Shown here: one piece after another, positions 11,143-21,978 of the stretch
How the letters are laid out: each line of letters starts with the position of its first letter
Numbering within the stretch: the stretch's first letter is position 1
Source: Siphonodentalium dalli
Taxonomy: Eukaryota; Mollusca; Scaphopoda; Gadilida; Siphonodentaliidae
Direction of reading: 5' to 3'
Length of the DNA stretch: 64,000 nucleotides
Assembly: GCA_032622095.1 (NCBI GenBank)
Contig: CP136065.1
Location: 216,482,151-216,546,150, forward strand
Notes under the pieces: generated by a model
Database searches by the model: none
Seen by the model: the letters and a program-made list of their open reading frames with translations, nothing else
What the model was told of the DNA's origin: nothing
Made by a program: the position numbers and the translations under genes

Positions 11143-11493
11143 ATGCCTGCCAACTATGCTCACGCGGTTTTGTCTCCTCTAGATTGGGGGATTATTACAC
11201 TCTCGCTCGGTGTCCCCTTCGGGATCAGCATGTGGTTTTCTATGGGAGGTAGAGCACAGACTACCAAGGTGGATTATCTACTCGCCGGGAGGTCTATGCA
11301 TCTTTTTCCAACCACGCTGTCGTTGGTGATCACATTCGTGTCCGCTATCCTGCTGACGAGTTATCCTCTCGAGGTGCATTTCTGGGGTGCTATTTACACC
11401 GTCATGGATTTCGGGAACGGTTTAGCGTACTTGGCTGGCATTTTTACAGTTGTGCCGCTCATTCACCCACTTAGAATAACTAGCGCCTTCGAG
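11143..11493 (+). CDS. SLC5-type sodium/solute symporter, coding exon 1 (copy 1, intact)
   Basis: The exon encodes 117 residues from ATG to a phase-0 donor (GAG at 11491-11493, then GTAAGT). A first membrane helix (about residues 15-32) is followed by a short loop with V-D-Y-L-L-A-G-R, a second helix with L-V-I-T-F-V-S-A-I-L-L, the P-L-E-V turn and a third helix ending P-L-I-H-P-L-R-I-T-S-A-F-E. This order (helix, D-[YF]-L-x-[AG]-G-R, S-x3-P-x-E, third helix, T-S-x-[FY]-E) is that of the N-terminus of SLC5 carriers of the SMVT/SMCT type, plasma-membrane cotransporters driven by sodium. The family's exon 1 plausibly ends at the same E. No exon 2 follows in the window. This copy is the most diverged of the six and stands apart from the 2/3/4 and 5/6 groups. 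Confidence 0.85.
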
Positions 11494-11619
11494 GTAAGTC
11501 CTTTCCTTATAGTCATAGGATGGATATGGAACGATTACTCACTTGTATGGTTACAAATACATACAACTGATGTGTCAGCATTGTTACAAATCCGGATTTA
11601 TTTTGTATCGTTCTCAGTT

Positions 11620-12108
11620 TTAAATGCCCATTTAGTTTTCGAGTCAATGATTATTTTGTATAGTTCCTTGATATACGGTTTAAATAACAATATATGCCAT
11701 AACATATGATTAACATACTATAATTCATCACCATTTAAACGTCTGTGTCTCAGAAGATACCCCATAGAGAAATAGAAAACAGCTGAAATCATAGTAAGAT
11801 TTCCCCGTTATGGCTCCCAGAATGCAACATTATTCAAACTACAAATGTAATTTCAAAGGAAGGGAAATAACTCTATCTTTAATATATAGAGTTATTCCTC
11901 ATCCATTTAAAATAATGCACATTGCAATACAAGCCAGATGAAACTTGAGCGCACAAACACATCGGTAAATCAACATGTTCACAGTTGATTTCCCTGAATA
12001 AGTTGATAATATAATGTTTTTGGAGATTCCTCTTTCAAATGGTATATCATGTGGCATTTATATTTTATATATGTGATCTGGGGGTTCGAAAATTAAGTGG
12101 GCCTTTAA
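11620..12108. mobile_element. TTAA/AGGCCCACTT MITE family, copy in the intron after exon copy 1
   Basis: TTAA at 11620 and 12105 bound imperfect terminal repeats: left ATGCCCATTTAGTTTTCGAG, right CGAAAATTAAGTGGGCCT. The interior (GTCTGTGTCTCAGAAGAT, CCCATAGAGAAATAG, GAGTTATTCC) matches 35173-35604 in the same orientation. It begins 126 bases after the transporter exon's donor. Non-coding. Confidence 0.8.
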
Positions 12109-13080
12109 TTATTTCGTGAGTGAAGAAGTCATTCGGACGCGAAGCGCCCAAGGTGTTCGAAAAGGTCAAAGGATCTGCGTGGTCTTCTCGGAAGTTCTCC
12201 ATCACCTTTCTATTGTATATGGTGATCAATTTCCAATAAGTCAAACAATCGTGTCTGACCGCAGCAAAGTTTTTATAGGGTTTTGGGCCCACGAGCTTTA
12301 ATGAGGGGCAATGTGGATCCCCGGGATGTTCCATGCAGTCGAACCGAGGTGTCGAGCGAGTTGATGTGTGAAAATTATTGTTTCCATTCGTTATCCAGTT
12401 CCGGGCCTATAATGTAGAATAACACAGAATAGCCTATACTATTAATATGACTTTAGAACATAAAATACAAACAAACATAAACATTTTCACCCTTGCACAT
12501 GCACCCCACCCTAAAGATGGTCCATGTGACGGCCTGTCTGAATAATAATTGGGATATTTTCAAGCAGAAACGGTCAAAATGTGAAGTATATCATTCGCAT
12601 CTTTGACATCCGATCTCTGGTTTGGCGACATCTCATCGCAGGATCGATCTGCTGCGTTGATACCCGAAATTATGGTGGGTACCCACACTTGAACGCAGAT
12701 AGTATTTTTGCGAACAGCTCTGCAGGCTAGACAATGTTATGGTTAATTAAACATATTTTTCTATTGATACACGCATTATCCGCCATATATGAGTGGTAAT
12801 TATGTGTCAAACTAACTACCTAACGTCAAAAAGTGTATACTATTTATGATAAAATCGGAAATGAGTCGGAATTTCTATTAAATTTATCGGGGTGAGAGCA
12901 AGCTATGGTCGCTATCCCATTGAGGGAACATTCCGTTTGCGAAATTATGTTTTGAATAGTGGATATCACCATTATATATATAGCTTCATCTGAGGGCAGA
13001 TATGTTCATTTATCAAAACCGCAAATCTCTGGTTTGGGGATACCCTCTCGATTGGCGATACCACGTACACGGGGGTGCTC
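12109..13080. other. No gene recognised
   Basis: Positions 12114-12200 are a diverged relative of the 69-bp insertion at 5994 (GACGCGAAGCGCCC, TCGAAAAGGTC). The overlapping open frames at 12065-12334 on both strands reflect that repeat and have no protein motif. The rest is featureless AT-rich sequence. Confidence 0.45.
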
Positions 13081-13720
13081 AATGGGAAGTTGCAAGATAC
13101 TTGATGAGTACCATATACATAAATACATATACATAAATAAATTAATATAACAAACACAGTTCTTGTCATCATTTCCTCAACAATTTCTTCAAGTTTTATT
13201 ATTCCATCGAATGAAGAAGAGCCGGACTATGTTGCAAACTTTGTTAATTAATTTAATATTATCATTTCTCATACTAAGTGCAAATTTATCTGCATCATTC
13301 AAATTATTGAATTCACTTTCGTGTTTCTCAATTTCGCTGAATATAAAGTAGATCAGTACTTGCATATGATGCAGAAATAGACAATTATAATGGCAACGTT
13401 TACATTTATGCGGAGTGAAAGTCATCACTTTCATGGTTACATACTCGTGAATCAAGACTAACCCAGGGATAAATTGTGGGAAAATAGAATATCGCTGATA
13501 ACTGTCTTTGACTTCGTGGCATCGTGTACATACTCGTGAATCAAGACTAACCCAGGGATAAATTGTGGGAAAATAGAATATCGCTGATAACTGTCTTTGA
13601 CTTCGTGGCATTCGTGTACATATGATATCGACCTATAGTATCCCTCATCATAAACTGCATGTACATGCTTTTAAGGTTCAGATTAGATTGATTCATTGTT
13701 TATTAAAGGCATTGTTACAT
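13081..13720 (+). repeat. Segmentally duplicated 5' flank of exon copy 2
   Basis: This stretch matches the flank of exon copy 3 from about 26370, for example AAGATACTTGATGAGTA, ATAACAAACACAGTTCTT, CAAGTTTTATTATTCCATCG and later ATAGAATATCGCTGATAA. It shows that copies 2 and 3 arose by duplication of exon plus at least 1-2 kb of upstream sequence. The part corresponding to 26333-26650 looks like an older insertion shared by both. Within it lies an 89-bp tandem duplication (13441-13618). Confidence 0.8.
13441..13618 (+). repeat. 89-bp tandem duplication
   Basis: The unit starting ATACTCGTGAATCAAGACTA and ending near CTTCGTGGCA occurs at 13441-13529 and 13530-13618, nearly identical. The related flank of exon copy 3 has this sequence once, so the duplication is specific to copy 2. 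Confidence 0.9.
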
Positions 13721-14044
13721 GATACAATGGAAATAACATTTATTATATATTAACATGCATAATTAGACATGTCGGTTTATGAGGAACACAAGGTTATACT
13801 CCCATGACGAATGCAAAAAACGAACCACACCTCAAATAGTCCATTGTTTGTCCTCAATATTCATATAATTCACAACATTATGCTGGTCGGAATACACATC
13901 TATGAACTCTAACAATGACCGGCGACTATATCAATGCATGAATATAACTCATTATCTGAAAACCTGGAATAACTCAAAGCGCCAGAAAATATAAGACATT
14001 GAGTATACTAGAGGATAAATTTGTTTAAAATATTGGCGACAAAG

Positions 14045-15018
14045 ATGCAGTCGTTCACCGTTCTGGACTGGGTTATTGTTTTAGCGTGTTTAAGCCCCGG
14101 TTCCATATTCCCGATTTTCTGTCCCGAATTAGTATATTCGGCACAAATTCGGGACCAGACCAAATCGGCAGCATTCGAGAGAATTCTGGACGAGTTTTAT
14201 TCCAAAAAGCCGCCGAACTGATGCCGTATTATGACAAAATTTAATCGTACCGAATTGATGCCGAATAGATACCGAATTGGTATTCAATTGCTGCCGAACG
14301 TCCCGAATCGATGCCGAATTTTGCAGATACACCGGATCTCAGTATAAAAGCAGCCATACATGGCGAATTCTGGAATAACCTACCGAATACTGCCGACTAC
14401 TCCAGAATATCCACCCGAATATTGCCGAATACTGCCGACTACTCCCGAATAGGTGCCGAATTGCTCCCGAATTTCTCCCGACGATTTACAAATCGGGAGC
14501 GATTCGGCTTGGTTCCCGATAGTTTTGAACATTTCAAAACTGTCGGGAGCGAGTCCAGAATTGTCCCGAATCGACCCCGATAGCACCGATATCCCCGATC
14601 ATGTTCGGGGGTAAAAATTCACTGTCCCGACTCGTCCCGAACTTACTCCACGATTTTTGCAAAATTATGATTCGGGAGTCATTCGGGAACATTCGGGGTG
14701 GAAAATCGGGGATATGGAACCGGGGCTTTATGCGTGCCGTTTTTCCTAGCTATTCGAATATGGTTCGGCCAGAAAAAATCCAATTCGAAAATCGAGTACT
14801 TGCTGGCTGGCAGACGTATGAACATTATTCCTATCGCGCTGTCTCTGTTTATTACATTTGTTTCGGGAATTTCGGTGATCGCGGCGCCGTTAGAATGCTT
14901 CCAGTTTGGTGCCGTTAACTGGTTCCTCATGGCCGTAGGGTTATCCGCGTCCTATGTCGTTGGCTGTTATACTATTGTTCCCATGATTCATCCACTGGAA
15001 TTGACGAGTGCATTTGAG
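14045..15018 (+). pseudogene. SLC5 exon 1, copy 2, split by a transposon
   Basis: Coding sequence starts at ATG 14045 (M-Q-S-F-T-V-L-D-W-V-I-V) and runs to 14092, where a 635-bp element (14093-14727) interrupts it. The exon resumes at 14728-14730 and continues to GAG at 15016-15018. Without the insert it would parallel copy 3 almost residue for residue (loop S-K-I-E-Y-L-L-A-G-R-R-M, then helix 2, P-L-E-C, helix 3, L-T-S-A-F-E). With the insert, the frame runs to a stop at 14219. The donor is GCGAGC where copy 3 has GTGAGC. Insertion plus weakened donor make this a pseudo-exon, although the near identity to copy 3 shows the loss is recent. Confidence 0.85.
14093..14727. mobile_element. 635-bp PIF/Harbinger-like MITE with TTA target duplication
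   Basis: The inverted ends AGCCCCGGTTCCATATTCCC and its near-perfect inverse (about 28 bases with one mismatch) are flanked by TTA at 14090-14092 and 14728-14730. Exon copy 3 provides the empty site with a single TTA, so the boundaries are exact. The interior is packed with CCGAAT, CGAATT and CCCGA repeats in both orientations, and has no transposase. A 3-bp TWA target duplication is the known signature of PIF/Harbinger elements. Confidence 0.9.
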
Positions 15019-15507
15019 GCGAGCTCCTTATGAATGTAATATTTAGATGATATTACTTGCTTTGTCTGATATTAGGCCCGATATCAGCCCTAGGTAACCT
15101 CATATCAGCCTGAGACCGAAGGTAAATTTTCAGTTCCGAGGGTCGAGCCGTTTCTGTATAACAATCAGTAGATAAAAGCCAATTGCGACATGACCGGTGT
15201 AATCCTTTAACAGGTTAGCTGTGTTAATGCGATGGCTTGAGTGAAAAGTGTTTGTGATTTTCGTTAATGATATTGGTTTCTTATATGGCGGATGGGGCGG
15301 TATATGTTTCGATTTAATAAAGATCGGTTAATGAAGAATATTTTGTGTTCTTAGCTCATCACTAGTTCCAGAATTGGGACTGTGAGTGCTCGTTTAAATG
15401 TATCAAAAGACGAAAGCATCCCACTACTTGACAATCGTTTCTGGCCCGCATGTGTCTACTGCAGGGCTTGGTACTCAGAAGCTCCCAGCTCAACAAACGG
15501 GAACATG
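15019..15507 (+). other. Intron-side flank of exon copy 2, no gene
   Basis: The first 170 bases match the flank of copy 3 (29327 onward), including GAGACCGAAGGTAAATTTTC and GTCGAGCCGTTTCTGTATAA. The similarity fades near 15190. Nothing else is recognised before the foldback element at 15508. Confidence 0.5.
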
Positions 15508-16411
15508 TCTCTATTCCGAAGGTTCGCTATTCCGAAGGTTCACTAATCCGAAGGTTCACTAATCCGAAGGTTCACTATTCCGAAGGTTCACTATTCCGAA
15601 GGTTCGCTATTCCGAAGGTTTTTGTTATTTTAAAAGTTAATTCTATATTCTAAAGTATTGAGAGGGTTCTTTAGTACGAAGACTCTTTTTATGAAGGAAA
15701 TAACTTAAAACATTAAAAAAATTAATGTGATTTTTGTTTTCGTGGGTTTCCTTGAGATTTAACCCTTTTATATTTGGCGAGTAGAACGACATATATGTCG
15801 TCTATCGGCTGAGGACTAAAACGACATATATGTCGTTTTAGGAAGTGTTATTTTACGTAGACATAACTTCAATAAATCATCTGATTTATAAATGATTTAC
15901 ATAGGAGTTATTTTGATTAATATAATGTCCCAAATGCTAAAGGCGGACTATAACAGTGGGGCTCTTACGGTCAATCAATACTGGAGCGCTATAACTTACT
16001 GTATATAGCAGAATACCGCTGAATGGACCTGACTGCAATTCTGACTTTGTTTTAATTTTAATGTTGATGTTTCTTTCAAGTACAGATTGCCAGTTCGGGT
16101 AGAATGCATCTCTAACTCGTAGTTTATTTCAGTCATTGTGTTTTCAACTTTCTATAATATTAAAATGATAAACTGATACTGTCTTCTTGCTATTAATAAC
16201 CGACATCTGGGACAAATTAGATATTAGATTGGGGTGTATAAATGTACGGGGGGGGGCAAATTTTGATTCATTTCTGGCTAAAAACTCCCATAATAGAAAA
16301 CCTTCGGAATAGCGAACCTTCGGAATAGTGAACCTTCGGACTGGTGAACCTTCGGATTAGTGAACCTTCGGATTACTGAACCTTCGGAATAGCGAACCTT
16401 CGGAATAGAGA
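15508..16411. mobile_element. 904-bp foldback element with minisatellite arms (CCGAAGGTTCACTATT)
   Basis: The left arm (15508-15627) consists of seven 16-bp units around CCGAAGGTTC. The right arm (16300-16411) is their reverse complement. Read inward from each end, the variant units come in nearly the same order (CGCTATT, then CACTAAT-type, then CACTATT, then CGCTATT), so the arms are inverted copies of one array and did not arise independently. The core has TTAACCCTTTTATATTTGGC near 15759 and two ACGACATATATGTCGT palindromes (15788-15803 and 15823-15838). The right arm ends 18 bases before the LINE start codon. Confidence 0.8.
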
Positions 16412-19400
16412 ACCCTACCCCAACAAACAATGGCTATTACACATAAGCTGAATATATGCACCTGGAATATGACAGGTTTCAAGGGGAGTGCTTCCCATTT
16501 AAGTGATATGCTGGCATCGGGCTATTTCCAGATCGTCGGCATTTCTGAACATTGGCTTGATGAATTTTCACTGTCGTCCTTCGGATTTCTCTCACATGAT
16601 TACATTTACATTGCGAAACCGGGTCGTTCGATTCGAACTGCGAATGGAGGTTGTCTTGTGAAAGACGGTATAGCTATCCTGGTCCACAAAAGTATCCAGT
16701 GTATCGAGATTGAATCTACAAATGATAGAATGATCTCTCTGCAGATCAAGATGAATAATAGTTCTTTTCTCTCCGTGATTCAAGTATATCTACCCGGTGC
16801 CAATCACGATATTTCATATTTTCTCGACTGTTTATCAGACTTAGCTGACATTACCTCACGCCTGGAACCGAATGGTCCTGTGATATTAATGGGAGATATG
16901 AATGCGAATTTGGGGAAAAACTATAGAACGATACTTTCAAGTTTAACGTGTCCACGTGCTAGAGCATTAGATGCCTTCTTCGAACTGCACAACCTGACAG
17001 CACTCACTACATTATCATCTTGTACTGGCAGTGACTTCTCATACGTCCCTTACTATGACGGCGCGACTCCTTCGTTGCTCGATCACATTGTCATATCCGA
17101 CATGATGGTTAATTGTGTATCTAAAACTAATGTCACAGAAGATGCAGCAACTAATAGTTCAAACCACAGACCAGTGTTCTGTTGTATAGATGTAGCTCCT
17201 ACACTAAAACCACCATCAAATTACACGAGGAAAAAATATCGCTGGAAATGTGAATACATGAAGTCTTATCAAGACAATCTAACTTCCCTGTGCAAACCGT
17301 TACTGACCAAAGAGATAAACGACAAAAATGACCTTGATTCGTATTATCGCAATTGTGTCGACATTTTAATTGATAGCGCAGAAAAGACTATCACTCCAAT
17401 GTCCTACCACGCACACTTGAAACCATACTGGAATAAACAACTCAGCAGTCTGAGCTCTGATTGCAAGTCAAAATACAAATTGTGGTCGCTTGCTGGTCGC
17501 CCACGAGAATTTACCTCATCCACGTATGTTCAGTATAAAGACGCTAAAAGGACTTTTAGGAAAGCTCATCGCTCTGCGTTCAATGCGTACCTATCCGATC
17601 AACAAAACAAACTTGAGTGCGACGCTGCCTCCAACCAAACGTGCTTCTGGCGGTCTATCAACCGAAACCGTTCGCATGTCTCTCAAATCGGATCGGTTAT
17701 GGAATTCAATGGGTCTCTGACACGTGACGCAGATGAAACACTTTCTGGCTGGTCTGAGTACTTCAGAGAATTGTTCAATCCACCACCCCACTCTGAGCCA
17801 GAGTTTGAGGACCACGGTACCAGAGAAGTTGTTAGCTGTGTTTCTCTTGCTAAAGATCCCGTGCAACCGAACTGCACACAGTGTCAACCAGTCGAACTCA
17901 CCGAAATCGTTCTTCATGTGAGGAAACTGAAAAAGAACAAAGCGGGTGGAGCAGATGAATTATTGAATGAACATTTGTTGCACGCTCCGACTTCCGTTAT
18001 AGAATGCATCAAAAGACTATATGACGGTATATTCCGCATGGGGTGGATTCCACCAACGATGAAAGAAGGAATAGTCATTCCGTTATACAAAGGACCGCCT
18101 AAACCACCGACATCTCCTGATAGTTACCGTGCTATAACACTTCTATCGGTCCTATACAAACTATTCGAGTCCATTCTGTTGAGCCGTCTTCTTCAAAGCC
18201 ACCAAATGAAACGATTTCCGAATGCACAACAAATGGGTTTTCAGAAAGGTATCAGCTGTTCGATGACGTCATTCATTCTCACGGAATCTGTATCATATGC
18301 CAAAGACAATAACTCCAATTTATATGTTGCCTTCTTTGACTCCAAGAAAGCCTTTGATAAAGTATGGCACACTGGCCTCCTGTACAAATTCATTCAGCTC
18401 GGATTTTCGCCACACTTTGTCAGTTTGTTGGAGAACATCCATTCGGATGTGACTAGCAAAGTACTATATGACGGCCGCATGTAGCAAAGTTTCAAAATAC
18501 TGCAATCTACTCGACAAGGTGGCGTTCTGTCACCTCTCTGCTATCTCGTCTTCATAGACGACCTACTTAACGAACTAGCAACTTCTTCATACGGACTAAG
18601 AATCTGCAATATCCCATGTGGCGCTCCTACTACTGCCGACGACATCGCTCTTCTGTCGCTATCGAAATCCGGTCTAGAATCCTTGTTGAACATATGTGTG
18701 AAATATAGCAGGCGGTGGCGATTCGAATTTTCCTCCACGAAGAGCAAAATTGTTGTATTCAACGAGAATAAAAACTCATATGACCGCTCGGGAAGGATAT
18801 GGAGGTTGGGCAATCAAACTATTCAGGAAGTTACAGAATGTGCCCATCTTGGTTTAATTCAGGACAAGTTTGCGAAGCAGGTCAATTCCGCCTCTTCTGT
18901 GTCGACAAAAATGAGGAACAACTTTTTCAATATCATGGGTAACAAACTTATGAAATCCACTACACCCATCACCATGACAAATGTCCTCAAAACTGTTGTT
19001 CTACCGAGAGCTCTCTACGGTGTCGAGGTGGTTCCTTTTTGTCAAAGTTCCGCCATCACCATTATGAACAAAGCCGCCAGAACATGTCTCAAATATGCAC
19101 AACTAGGCTATCGCTAGGTCTTCTTGGATTTCTACCAATTGAATATCAACTGCATATCAAAAAACTTTGCTTTATGGGACGTCTTATCCATCTACCGTTC
19201 GGCCATCAATTACCATTACGACTGTTTGTCATGAAAGCACACCTCTACAGACTATACAGTCGCTCCAGTGGTTTTGTACAGGAAATGTTCTCCATATTAG
19301 CCAAATACGATCTTTTGAACTATTTGAACGACTACCTGGACATTGGGGTCTTCCCAAAACTGTCAACGTGGATAACTCTTGTGAAGGCAGCTGTCAGGGG

Positions 19401-20185
19401 AACGTTCATTTCCTCGTGGCAGACCTAAGTTTCGTCCTATCCATCCTTGCGAATTCTGTGGAAAGTTCACCCTAATCCCCTATCAAACTGGGCAGTCTGG
19501 AAACTTCTCCATGGAAACGCTCACATGTTGAAATATCTCAAAAACTTAGTACTGCTTCTCAACAGGACTACCTATGCCAACAATTTAGTGTGTCATCTCT
19601 GCAGCGAAGTGTACTCGAACGAAATCGACCACGCCATGTTCGTATGCTCTTCTCCAGCCGCACTCATTATTAGAAACTCTTTTTGGGAAGGGATTATCTC
19701 TCGTTTCGGCATACCCGAATATTTTCACCTTGCGTCGTTAGCCAGAGATGACCTGGTAGCAACCCTCCTCGGAAGTTCTCTGGAAACCCTAACAGAACAC
19801 ATATCTCACTGCCTCAAGGAACTAGTACTATATTCTGCGAAGTTCCTGTACGTTCTCAGCACAATGATAAGGAATGGCGTACAGCAACCCGTGCCTCGTC
19901 CATTGTAATTATCTTCTCAACACCCACGCATGTTGTAACGACTAACTGTCATATATGTTGGACAAATCAGATTTTCCTGCAACAAAAGCTGTTGTGAACA
20001 TTCAAATGCATATATGCTTCACTCTCATGGTTTCCAACACCTCTCCATACTTGTACATAACGGCCCACCACATTGGTCAGGGGAGCCCACTTTAATCCAA
20101 CTGTATTTATATGTCATGTGTATCGATCTCTCCTATACTTGGAGGTAATAAAGATATCTCTATACTGTTGTATAATAAAGAATGT
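16412..20185 (+). mobile_element. Non-LTR retrotransposon (APE-type LINE), decayed
   Basis: One long ORF encodes an endonuclease, a reverse transcriptase and a C-terminal zinc-knuckle-like motif, and is followed by about 275 bases of 3' UTR ending in AATAAAG repeats (about 20145 and 20175). The 5' end is uncertain because a foldback element abuts the start codon. No poly(A) tail or clear target duplication was found. Confidence 0.8.
16430..19908 (+). pseudogene. LINE ORF2-type polyprotein: endonuclease and reverse transcriptase, three lesions
   Basis: The start is ATG at 16430. Residues about 1-250 form an APE-like endonuclease with I-C-T-W-N, I-S-E-H-W, G-D-M-N-A-N, L-D-H-I-V-I-S and S-N-H-R-P-V. 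The reverse transcriptase follows (S-P-D-S-Y-R-A-I-T, F-F-D-S-K-K-A-F-D-K-V, Q-G-G-V-L-S-P, and T-A-D-D at about 18632 as the catalytic box). The C-terminus has C-H-L-C..H..C (CX2CX9HX4C). The endonuclease nicks target DNA and the transcriptase copies the RNA at the nick. Lesions are an in-frame TAG at 18482-18484, a frameshift near 19100 and a TAA at 19426-19428. Jockey/CR1-type clades are possible; the clade was not resolved. Confidence 0.85.
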
Positions 20186-20617
20186 GTAATGTATGCATGC
20201 ATCTGTTAGGACATATTAATAGCAGAGAATGTTGTGGTAGGCTATTTTGGCGCGAAATGTCTCTTTGGTTTGTTCTGCTGATATCAGGCCAATAATATCA
20301 ACTCAACCAAGTAATATCCTATTTATTAATTAGATCGCCTCTTTGTAACAGTGTAATATCGTCAACCTTTTCCAAAGAGTGACGTAACAAAATCGATATC
20401 TATATACACATTATTTAGCAGTGAAGTAGATGTACAGCACATCGCAAAACCATATTACTCGGATTTGTGATGTCGTAAAATTATATTAACATGTAATATT
20501 ATTGGCTTATATATAGTTGGTAAGTCGTATTTACCCCTGGTCAAATACTCGTGGTCTTGTTTATTTGCTGTATCGTGTATTTGAAGACATTGGTTATCAG
20601 CGTTTTGTTACCACAGT
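20186..20617. other. No gene recognised
   Basis: AT-rich sequence between the LINE end and the dispersed repeat at 20618. Nothing recognisable seen. Confidence 0.4.
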
Positions 20618-21002
20618 GTATAAACCGTACAAACACATAATCGGAAGTCGCTTTCGACCAGGCGGAAAAATTATATTTTTAGAACAAAATACTGCAGAAG
20701 AATCAAAATAACACCATAAAACAAGTTTCCAGACCGGATAGACGGTTTCCAAACAGGTATAAACGTAAGTACATGTATGTATTGTACATACACATTTGCC
20801 GATCGCAAGCGGGTCCACTTGAGCGAAGGACTCTTTTTATAGATAAACATCGGCCTTTGATCACTTCAGAAAATAATTTTCTCGCAAAAATTCACTCTTC
20901 ATATGTCATTTTAACACATATATAACAGCATCCATCGGAAATCCCACTATATTGCAACGGAAATAACGTTATGTGTGCAACATATATTGACATCACCTTG
21001 GA
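20618..21002 (+). repeat. Dispersed repeat family R1, copy 1
   Basis: From ACAAACACATAATCGGAAGT to GACATCACCTT this block matches 31966-32312 in reverse complement and its right half matches 29600-29780 directly. Shared landmarks are GTCGCTTTCGACCAGGC, TACTGCAGAAGA, CCGATCGCAAGCGGG and CATCGGAAATCCCACTATAT. It has no convincing protein and is an unclassified repeat. Confidence 0.85.
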
Positions 21003-21115
21003 TCCGGTGTATCGGGCTACTTCCCTATATCCAAACACACACGGAGTTGGCGTGCGCTAAATACGAACATCATGTGGCGCATCCAAATTTCTTACTTTGT
21101 AAAATAGTAAAAGCA

Positions 21116-21518
21116 TTAACCCTTTACCCAACAGAAGGGCCCTGTGCCAATGCATTCTCTTATATATGCGAGTCGACCATAGGTCGCCTCGCATATATAA
21201 GAGAATGCATTGGCTTAACACATTAAAAATTATAAAATTGTTAAAGAATGTAAGAAAAATTGGTAAAAAGTGTTAAAAAAAAGTTTTTTTTTTTAGGCCA
21301 ATGCATTCTCTTATATATGCGAGGCGACCTATGGTCGACTCGCATATATAAGAGAATGCATTGGCACAGGGTATAACTGTAACTATCACAATGTGGTCAA
21401 GGAGCCGGTTCCAATGATATCCATATTTGTATGGTTCTATTGAGACAGACCGAAGATATTTTAGGCTGTTGAAGCTTTATTTGGCCGGTTTTGGCCGGTT
21501 TGTTGGGTAAAGGGTTAA
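21116..21518. mobile_element. piggyBac-like TTAA MITE with double-hairpin core, copy 1
   Basis: TTAA at 21116 and 21515. Terminal repeats are CCCTTTACCCAACA and the inverse TGTTGGGTAAAGGG. Inside, two palindromes of about 69 bp, each starting CCAATGCATTCTC and folding on a three-base ATA or TAT centre with one stem mismatch, are reverse complements of each other. They are separated by roughly 80 bases of A/T-rich spacer (AAATTATAAAATTGTTAAAG). The outer edge of the core is CCCTGTGCC..GGCACAGGG. Non-coding. Confidence 0.85.
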
Positions 21519-21978
21519 ACCAGTAATGCCAAATTTAACACAGGCTATATTCACTGCTAGTGGTGTCCCTCGGATACTTATTTTACTATTTTAAGCCCTG
21601 CTGCATCCCTTGAAATCATATAAGCTCATCTTCGGGCGTGTCCAGAACCATTATGTTGGCTCGTGTATTGTCGTCCAGATAACTGGAAATTTGAGTGCAT
21701 GCTCTCACTCAATAGAGTTGTCACCGACCGGATCGACACATATAGTGCAGCGGCCAAATCGAAAAAGAGCTCTAGTTTTCGAGATACCACTCCCTACCCA
21801 CGGTAGAACAAGTTAAAACCAACTATTTTTGAAGGAGAAATATATACTGTTGACGAAAATTATAGTGAAAAATAACGGAATTGGTGGTGGCTATTGTCAA
21901 ATCGACGATGAACGATACCCACCAGTGACTTTTTCCAGAAATTAACGATTTGGGTAAAGCGAGCCCACATTTTTGGTG
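21519..21978. other. No gene recognised
   Basis: A stretch between two mobile elements. The open frame 21610-21816 has no recognisable motif. Confidence 0.4.

Noticed and set aside
20597-20818. Minus-strand frame shared with 32059-32334 as a conserved protein
   Set aside because: The two loci are copies of one repeat, and their translations in the shared part use different frames with no conserved motif.
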